This document shows, one piece after another, positions 15,580-19,731 of a stretch of 19,731 bases of DNA (position 1 is the first letter of the stretch; each line of letters opens with the position of its first letter). The notes below the pieces were generated by a model. That model did not search any database and was not told where the DNA came from. It saw only the letters and a list, made by a program, of their open reading frames with translations. A program made the translations under genes and the position numbers. The stretch is from contig JAJZUR010000010.1 in NCBI GenBank assembly GCA_021848375.1, positions 1 through 19,731 on the forward strand. Direction: 5' to 3'. Origin of the DNA: Pseudomonadota bacterium. GTDB lineage: Bacteria; Pseudomonadota; Gammaproteobacteria; UBA6186; Azoamicaceae.

Positions 15580-16370
15580 ATTTTATGACGCGTGCCATCT
15601 TAGCAGGTGCAGGCATCGCGTTAGCGGCAGGGCCTTTGGGATCGATTATCTTATGGCGGCGGATGGCGAATTTTGGAGATACCCTGGCGCATTCAACTTT
15701 ATTAGGTCTTTGTTTTGCGTTATTGCTGAATATTCATATTTACATTGGCTTAACAGCAATTTGTATTTTAATGGCATGTTTATTGGCACTCTTTTCACGC
15801 CAGCATCAATTAGCTAATGACACGGTACTTTGTATATTGGCGTATACAACCCTTGCTGTTGGTCTTATTTTGGCGACCGTTTTACCCGGGATCCGTATCG
15901 ATCTGCTCGCTTATCTATATGGTGATATTTTGGCGGTGAGCGAGGCGGATCTCTTTTGGATCGGGGCTGTTGATCTGATTGCCCTAGTAACATTAGCGAG
16001 AATATGGCGTTATGTTGTATCGATGACAGTACATGAAGATCTCGCGAAGGTAGAAGGTGTTCCCGTTGTATTGGTACAATGGATCTTAGTGGTACTCATG
16101 GCCATTGTGTTTGCAGTTGCCATGAAATTAGTCGGCGTACTCTTAATTACGGCACTCCTCATTATTCCAGCTTCTGCAGCGCGGCAAGTCGCAAAATCTC
16201 CGGGACAAATGGCAATTTTAGCGAGCATTCTTGGGATCATCTCGGTTTTTGGTGGGATCCATTTGTCTGGTCAATGGGATTGGCCAGCGGGGCCGGCGAT
16301 TGTTGTTACAGCAGCAGTGGTTTTTGTTCTCTCCGTTTTAAGTACTTGGTTGATTAAGTTTCAAAGGTAA
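15570..16370 (+). CDS. znuB: Zinc ABC transporter permease
   Basis: Inner-membrane channel subunit of the zinc importer (ABC-3 permease family), 266 residues with about eight hydrophobic helices. Family segments include GIALAAGPLGSIILWRRMAN (14-33), the conserved FGDTLAHSTLLG (35-46), and KLVGVLLITALLIIPASAAR near 185-204, a hallmark of this family. It starts inside the last codons of znuC (10-bp overlap) and is followed after 12 bp by an oxidoreductase gene on the same strand. With ZnuA and ZnuC it makes a complete importer. Nothing is degraded. Confidence 0.95.
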   Translation: MSLDFMTRAILAGAGIALAAGPLGSIILWRRMANFGDTLAHSTLLGLCFALLLNIHIYIGLTAICILMACLLALFSRQHQLANDTVLCILAYTTLAVGLILATVLPGIRIDLLAYLYGDILAVSEADLFWIGAVDLIALVTLARIWRYVVSMTVHEDLAKVEGVPVVLVQWILVVLMAIVFAVAMKLVGVLLITALLIIPASAARQVAKSPGQMAILASILGIISVFGGIHLSGQWDWPAGPAIVVTAAVVFVLSVLSTWLIKFQR

Positions 16371-16382
16371 GGAATATTTTTG

Positions 16383-17435
16383 ATGAGACATCTAAGAAAC
16401 AAAATTCAAGTTGGAATGATTGGTGGTAACTTTTCCAGCATGGTTCATATTCCTGCTTTTAGACTGAATCCGCGTTGTGAAGTGGCTGGGGTAACGACTT
16501 CTACACCTGAACATTCCATTGAAATTGCCGAAAAGACTGGTTTGCAAAATGCCTATCGACATTGGAAAGCGATGCTGGCAGATGATGCGATAGATGCGGT
16601 TAGTATTGCAGTTCCACCGCTTTTACAATCCTCTATTGCTCTTGCTGCATTAGAACAGGGTAAAGCAGTGTTTGCAGAAAAACCGCTGGCAGCAAATTTA
16701 AGGGAGGCGGACCAACTGGCTGCTGCTGCATTGGCTTCTCAAAAACCGAATATGGTTGATTTTCATCTGGTCACTTCAGAAACTTGGAACGCCGCAAAAA
16801 AGATGATTCAAACGAGACAAATGGGTGATCTATTGCATATTGTGGTGCAATATATGGGCGAAGTGCCGCGCAACAAATTAATGAAGGGTTGGCAAGGCGC
16901 AAAGGAAGCGGGTGGTGGGGGTCTTTTTGATCTTTTAAGTCATATTTTTCATTATTTAGAATGGTTTGCAGGACCGATTGCAGGATTAAATGCAAAATTG
17001 TTCTCGACGGTCAAAGATGCACCGGATCGCGATACTTTTGATGTGGTTGCGATAGAATTTGCTTCTGGAGTGGTTGCTAGTGTGACGGTGAGTAGAACGG
17101 CATTTTTGGGACCAGGGCATCGAATTGAATTTTCAGGATCAGAAGGTACGTTGGTATTGCACAATACTACGCGCGATGTACGAGGCTTTCGTTTATACCA
17201 TGGAACCCGAGAGCGCCCAGAGTTGCTTCCCATTCATTTTCCAAGTGTTCCTGAGTCTGAAAAATTATTGGATGGGCGGATTTTTTCTGTCGGTAAACTG
17301 GTTAGTCGCTTTTTAGATTGGATAGAAACAGGTGTACCTCAGGTACCCAATTTTAAAGAAGGGTTACGCGTACAGCATTTGTTAGAAGTGGCTAGGATGT
17401 CAGATCAAAGTGGGCAGTGGATGAAGGTCTCTTGA
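16383..17435 (+). CDS. Gfo/Idh/MocA family oxidoreductase
   Basis: 350-residue NAD(P)-dependent dehydrogenase-like protein. The N-terminal Rossmann fold begins with VGMIGGNFSSMVHIPAF (10-26), and the family's EKP signature (with the catalytic-type lysine) is at 99-101 in FAEKPLA. The C-terminal Gfo/Idh/MocA domain contains GGGGLFDLLSHIFHYLEWF (about 179-197), where the GG-x-x-x-D-x-x-x-H pattern is typical. The ATG at 16383 is preferred over the overlapping TTG one codon earlier because GGTAAGGA lies about nine bases upstream. The substrate (sugar, inositol, biliverdin or another polyol) cannot be told. It lies 12 bp after znuB, so it is probably in the zinc operon, an uncommon partnership. 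A decayed hydrolase gene follows 38 bp later. Confidence 0.88.
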   Translation: MRHLRNKIQVGMIGGNFSSMVHIPAFRLNPRCEVAGVTTSTPEHSIEIAEKTGLQNAYRHWKAMLADDAIDAVSIAVPPLLQSSIALAALEQGKAVFAEKPLAANLREADQLAAAALASQKPNMVDFHLVTSETWNAAKKMIQTRQMGDLLHIVVQYMGEVPRNKLMKGWQGAKEAGGGGLFDLLSHIFHYLEWFAGPIAGLNAKLFSTVKDAPDRDTFDVVAIEFASGVVASVTVSRTAFLGPGHRIEFSGSEGTLVLHNTTRDVRGFRLYHGTRERPELLPIHFPSVPESEKLLDGRIFSVGKLVSRFLDWIETGVPQVPNFKEGLRVQHLLEVARMSDQSGQWMKVS

Positions 17436-17473
17436 TGCCTCTATTGAATCGTTATTTATAAGAGGTAAATGCT

Positions 17474-18092
17474 ATGCCAAAAATAGTTGTAAACCATCTG
17501 GGAATATATTATGAAGAACACGGTAACAAAAATGCAGAACCACTTCTTCTTATTCCTGGGCTAGGGTTAAGTCATACATTTTGGGCTCCTATTGTAAAGT
17601 CACTGGCCGCCTCTTATCGAGTGATTTTATTGGATAATCGCGGTTCAGGACAATCCGATGTGCCGAACGTTTCCTATACAGCAGAAACCATTATTAAATG
17701 CAGCGAGATTTTTCGAGTTGGGGTATATAGAAGAAGCTTGAAATACGGTTATGATAAACGTGTATGGCGATAGATTTTTATCGAATCAAGATCTGGTTAA
17801 TCAAGCCATCGTCGCCATGAGAAATGATCCTTTCCCACAGACACTTGCGGCATTTTTAGGCTAGTTCGATGCGTGTAGCACGCACAATACAGAATCAACA
17901 TTACATAAAATTAATAAGCCCACTTTCATTATTGGTGGGGAGCGAGATATTATTTCTATGCAAGCTGAAGTTTCGTTAATGCAGCAAAAAATTTTTGGAT
18001 CCGTGGTTGATATTATTCCAGAGGCGACACATGCAGCGCATTTAGAAAACACTGCATATTTTTTACAAGAGGTTGTTAAATTTCTTGGCTAA
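17474..18092 (+). pseudogene. Alpha/beta hydrolase pseudogene
   Basis: Remains of an alpha/beta-fold hydrolase. The first part reads well from the ATG at 17474 (AGAGG upstream): LLLIPGLGLSHTFW oxyanion region and ILLDNRGSGQSD. The frame then shifts near 17695-17700. In the new frame ARFFELGYIEEA is readable, then a TGA at 17739, NVYGDRFLSNQDL, a TAG at 17862 (probably a mutated CAG Gln codon), then KINKPTFIIGGERDI, PEATHAAHLEN with the catalytic-type His, and a final TAA at 18090-18092. The G-x-S-x-G nucleophile elbow and cap region are missing between IEEA and NVYGD, implying an internal deletion of about 100 codons. So there is one frameshift, two stops and a deletion. The remaining 99-residue frame (17474-17773) is unlikely to be functional. 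Confidence 0.88.
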
Positions 18093-18093
18093 A

Positions 18094-18375
18094 TTAAGTA
18101 GACGAAGTAACCACTGTTAAGTCTTTATCATTTTCCCCTATTTTTTTTCTTTTCCAATTAAAGTATCCATATATATTTAGACCGACTGAAAATATGCAGA
18201 AAAATGTTTGAGAATAGAGACCTAAACTAAAATCTCTGATTGACCAGTATATTGTACAAAGCGACCACACAATAAAACAAGAGCGTTTCGCATTGGCACT
18301 TAACCATCTTCCATATTTACCGGCTAAACTTGCAATGGTATCGAGGATTTCTCCCGACCAATTAATGTCTGTCAT
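18094..18375 (-). CDS. Small two-helix membrane protein, PnuC-like fragment
   Basis: 93-residue protein with two likely transmembrane helices (about 32-46 and 51-72), an amphipathic N terminus and a basic K-R-K-K stretch (75-78) followed by a polar tail. The pattern G-L-Y-S-Q near 52-56 followed by N-x-Y-G-Y-F-N-W (67-74) resembles part of nicotinamide-mononucleotide transporter (PnuC)-type proteins, but it is far too short to be one; the resemblance is by eye. A strong Shine-Dalgarno (AGGAG, at 18381-18385 on the complementary strand) lies five bases before the ATG, which argues that it is a real gene. It ends one base past the opposing hydrolase pseudogene. Function unknown. Confidence 0.6.
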   Translation of the reverse strand: MTDINWSGEILDTIASLAGKYGRWLSANAKRSCFIVWSLCTIYWSIRDFSLGLYSQTFFCIFSVGLNIYGYFNWKRKKIGENDKDLTVVTSST

Positions 18376-18500
18376 ATTAGCTCCTGCGGGAAAGGTAGGC
18401 TTATAATGCCATAAAACTTGCTAATAATCAAGATACATTCGTTCAAAAACTTGGTCTAAACTACAGTAATCATGCCATTTTTTTCAGGGAGGGAATCAAC

Positions 18501-19352
18501 TTGAATCGATTCATCATCGCCATGGCCATGCTCATGGGGCTTTGCTTACAATCCGCAAGCGCCGATAGGCCGCTGCTCCCTTCCTATCGTATTGTTGGCT
18601 ATTATGGTAATTTTGAATCCTCTAGAATGGGCGTATTAGGCGAATATCCACCCGATCAAATGCTAAAAATGCTGAGTAGAGAAGTGCATAGATGGTCTGA
18701 AGCAGATCCCAAAACGCCGGTTATTCCCGCTATTGAATATATCGCTGTGGTAGCTCAAGGTCATGCAGGGGAAGATGGTAAATACCGATCCCGTATGCCA
18801 GATTCTCAAATTGAAAAAGCGTTATCGCTTGCATCCGAAGTGAATGGGTTGGTTATTCTGGATATTCAGATTGGTCTCAGTGATGTGCAATCTGAGATCC
18901 CGCGCCTTGCCCAATATCTTGCACTACCCAATGTGATGTTAGCGTTAGATCCAGAGTTTGCGATGCCAAAAGGATCAGTACCAGGCGAGCGAATTGGCTC
19001 GATGGATGCAAGAGAAATCAATTATGCGATCAATTTTTTAACAGAAATTGTTCGCAAACATAATCTGCCGCCGAAAGTCTTAATCATCCATCGTTTTACT
19101 GAACATATGGTCACTAACCATCGCGATATTATACCAACGTCAGAAATACAAGTGGTGATGGATATGGATGGTTGGGGCTCGCAAGCGAGAAAATTAAATA
19201 CTTATCGGGAATTTATTGCTCCAGAATCAGTACAGTATACTGGCGTTAAATTATTCTATCATGAAGATCTGAAGGAACCGGGTCCGGGATTATTTACTCC
19301 AGCGGAGATCCTAAGATTTAAGCCCGTCCCGCTCTTTATTCTGTATCAATAA
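18501..19352 (+). CDS. Secreted protein of unknown function, probable TIM-barrel-like
   Basis: 283 residues with a signal peptide (hydrophobic 4-17, likely cleavage after SASA at about 22). It lacks a standard lipobox, so it is probably periplasmic or secreted. The mature part has recognisable blocks: RIVGYYGNFES-RMGVLGEYP, a stretch of acidic-ended strands (GLVILDIQIGLSDV, NVMLALDPEFAMP, KVLIIHRFTEHMVT, IQVVMDMDGWGSQ) and a final PVPLFILYQ. Repeated strand-plus-acid pattern and the DPEF, HRFT and MDMDGWG motifs suggest a (beta/alpha)8 barrel, possibly a glycoside-hydrolase-like enzyme, but no catalytic role is known to me. Similar proteins are annotated as hypothetical or lipoproteins in diverse bacteria. 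The TTG at 18501 is chosen because AGGGAGGG (18487-18494) lies just upstream. It stands alone. Confidence 0.75.
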   Translation: MNRFIIAMAMLMGLCLQSASADRPLLPSYRIVGYYGNFESSRMGVLGEYPPDQMLKMLSREVHRWSEADPKTPVIPAIEYIAVVAQGHAGEDGKYRSRMPDSQIEKALSLASEVNGLVILDIQIGLSDVQSEIPRLAQYLALPNVMLALDPEFAMPKGSVPGERIGSMDAREINYAINFLTEIVRKHNLPPKVLIIHRFTEHMVTNHRDIIPTSEIQVVMDMDGWGSQARKLNTYREFIAPESVQYTGVKLFYHEDLKEPGPGLFTPAEILRFKPVPLFILYQ

Positions 19353-19528
19353 AAAGTGGGATAAAAGTTAAGCACTAGCAGCAGATGCCAATGTCCAGAC
19401 TTGGCCCTATTAATTCTCGGCTAATCTTGTAGTCAACCATAAGGATAGCCAGCATAGATTTTAGTCAGACATAAATGGTTATAAATATATACAGCATTTT
19501 TGAGTTTTTAACTACCTAGGTTTGGTCA
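19353..19528. other. Non-coding stretch after the secreted protein gene
   Basis: First part of a 379-bp region with no complete gene. It is AT-rich. I see no terminator hairpin with a T-run and no coding pattern. The palindromic repeat and a possible insertion-sequence edge follow. Confidence 0.6.
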
Positions 19529-19603
19529 TTCCCGCGAAAGCGGAATACAGTCTAAAACAAGCTAAATTAACTTTTTTTGACTGGATCCCCGCTTTCGCGG
19601 GAA
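19529..19603. repeat. Palindromic intergenic repeat (MITE-like)
   Basis: TTCCCGCGAAAGCGG (19529-19543) and its exact complement CCGCTTTCGCGGGAA (19589-19603) are perfect 15-bp arms, with a 45-bp AT-rich centre. Pairing continues imperfectly inward (AATACAGTC against GACTGGATC), so the structure spans most of the element. Each arm also folds on itself (CCCGC-GAAA-GCGG). The sequence resembles widespread small GC-rich palindromes whose family consensus begins with cattcccgcgaaagcgg. The left flank GGTCA has no mirror on the right, so the right edge seems altered. Confidence 0.75.
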
Positions 19604-19609
19604 GTAAAG

Positions 19610-19731
19610 TGGACCCCATAGTCAAGACAACTTTTCGTTGAATTTAAGATGGTCCCCGCTTATGCAGCTGCACGGCGTTGCCCCGATTCTGTTTCTGAAA
19701 TCCTGGTAAATTTATCTACTATAAGAGCCCC
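19610..19731 (-). mobile_element. Possible insertion sequence edge, running off the window
   Basis: From TGGACCCC at 19610 the sequence changes character. The TG terminus would fit an IS3-type end, and a short open reading frame enters from the right on the reverse strand and stops at 19660-19662 (about 23 codons visible, ending in GQRRAAA). This is what the distal end of a transposase gene about 50 bp from the element's terminus would look like. I do not recognise the residues, and a forward frame from the ATG at 19649 is also open to the edge, so the call is tentative. Confidence 0.3.

Noticed and set aside
18376..18500. Divergent promoters upstream of the small membrane protein and the secreted protein
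   Set aside because: Several hexamers resemble -10 or -35 boxes but none forms a well-spaced pair; left uncalled.
1..19731. tRNA genes, CRISPR arrays, toxin-antitoxin pairs or phage genes
   Set aside because: No cloverleaf, regularly spaced repeats or matching small gene pairs were seen by reading both strands.

Overview
The window looks like the chromosome of an AT-leaning (about 40% GC by eye) gammaproteobacterium. The order yicC-gmk-rpoZ-spoT is a gammaproteobacterial core arrangement. The protein sequences (Bcr/CflA transporter, AstA/AstD/AstB, PrmB, UbiA, ZnuABC) read as gammaproteobacterial. Compact layout, TTG starts and a decaying gene near the right end would suit the Legionellales/Coxiellaceae, but that placement is inference. 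No rRNA, tRNA, CRISPR array or prophage was seen.

Layout. (1) 112-5312: Bcr/CflA drug exporter, yicC, gmk, rpoZ and spoT, all forward, with the first two overlapping by ATGA. This covers RNA turnover, GMP phosphorylation, the polymerase omega subunit and (p)ppGpp metabolism. (2) 5324-11838: an arginine succinyltransferase (AST) catabolic block. It has a carboxypeptidase-G2-like M20 hydrolase directly after spoT, a reverse-strand degenerate GGDEF-EAL protein, then astA-astD-astB forward. astC and astE are absent here. The M20 enzyme, of a family that cleaves N-acyl-glutamates, is a plausible stand-in for the last step (succinylglutamate to succinate plus glutamate). It also carries a G10 tract inside its reading frame. 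(3) 11835-13848: prmB (reverse) and ubiA (forward), with a perfect small hairpin just upstream of the ubiA start. (4) 13873-17435: a zinc-uptake divergon, znuA reverse and znuC-znuB forward, separated by only 36 bp containing a 9-bp direct repeat. A Gfo/Idh/MocA-type oxidoreductase follows znuB by 12 bp. (5) 17474-19731: a decaying accessory tail. It holds an alpha/beta-hydrolase pseudogene (frameshift, two stops, lost nucleophile region), a small two-helix membrane protein, a secreted protein of unknown function with a TTG start, a palindromic intergenic repeat, and what may be the edge of an insertion sequence running off the right end.

The parts most worth attention are the atypical AST locus (M20 hydrolase with a G10 slippage tract, plus a GGDEF-EAL protein that has lost catalytic residues but kept its inhibitory-site motif) and the zinc divergon with its co-oriented oxidoreductase.
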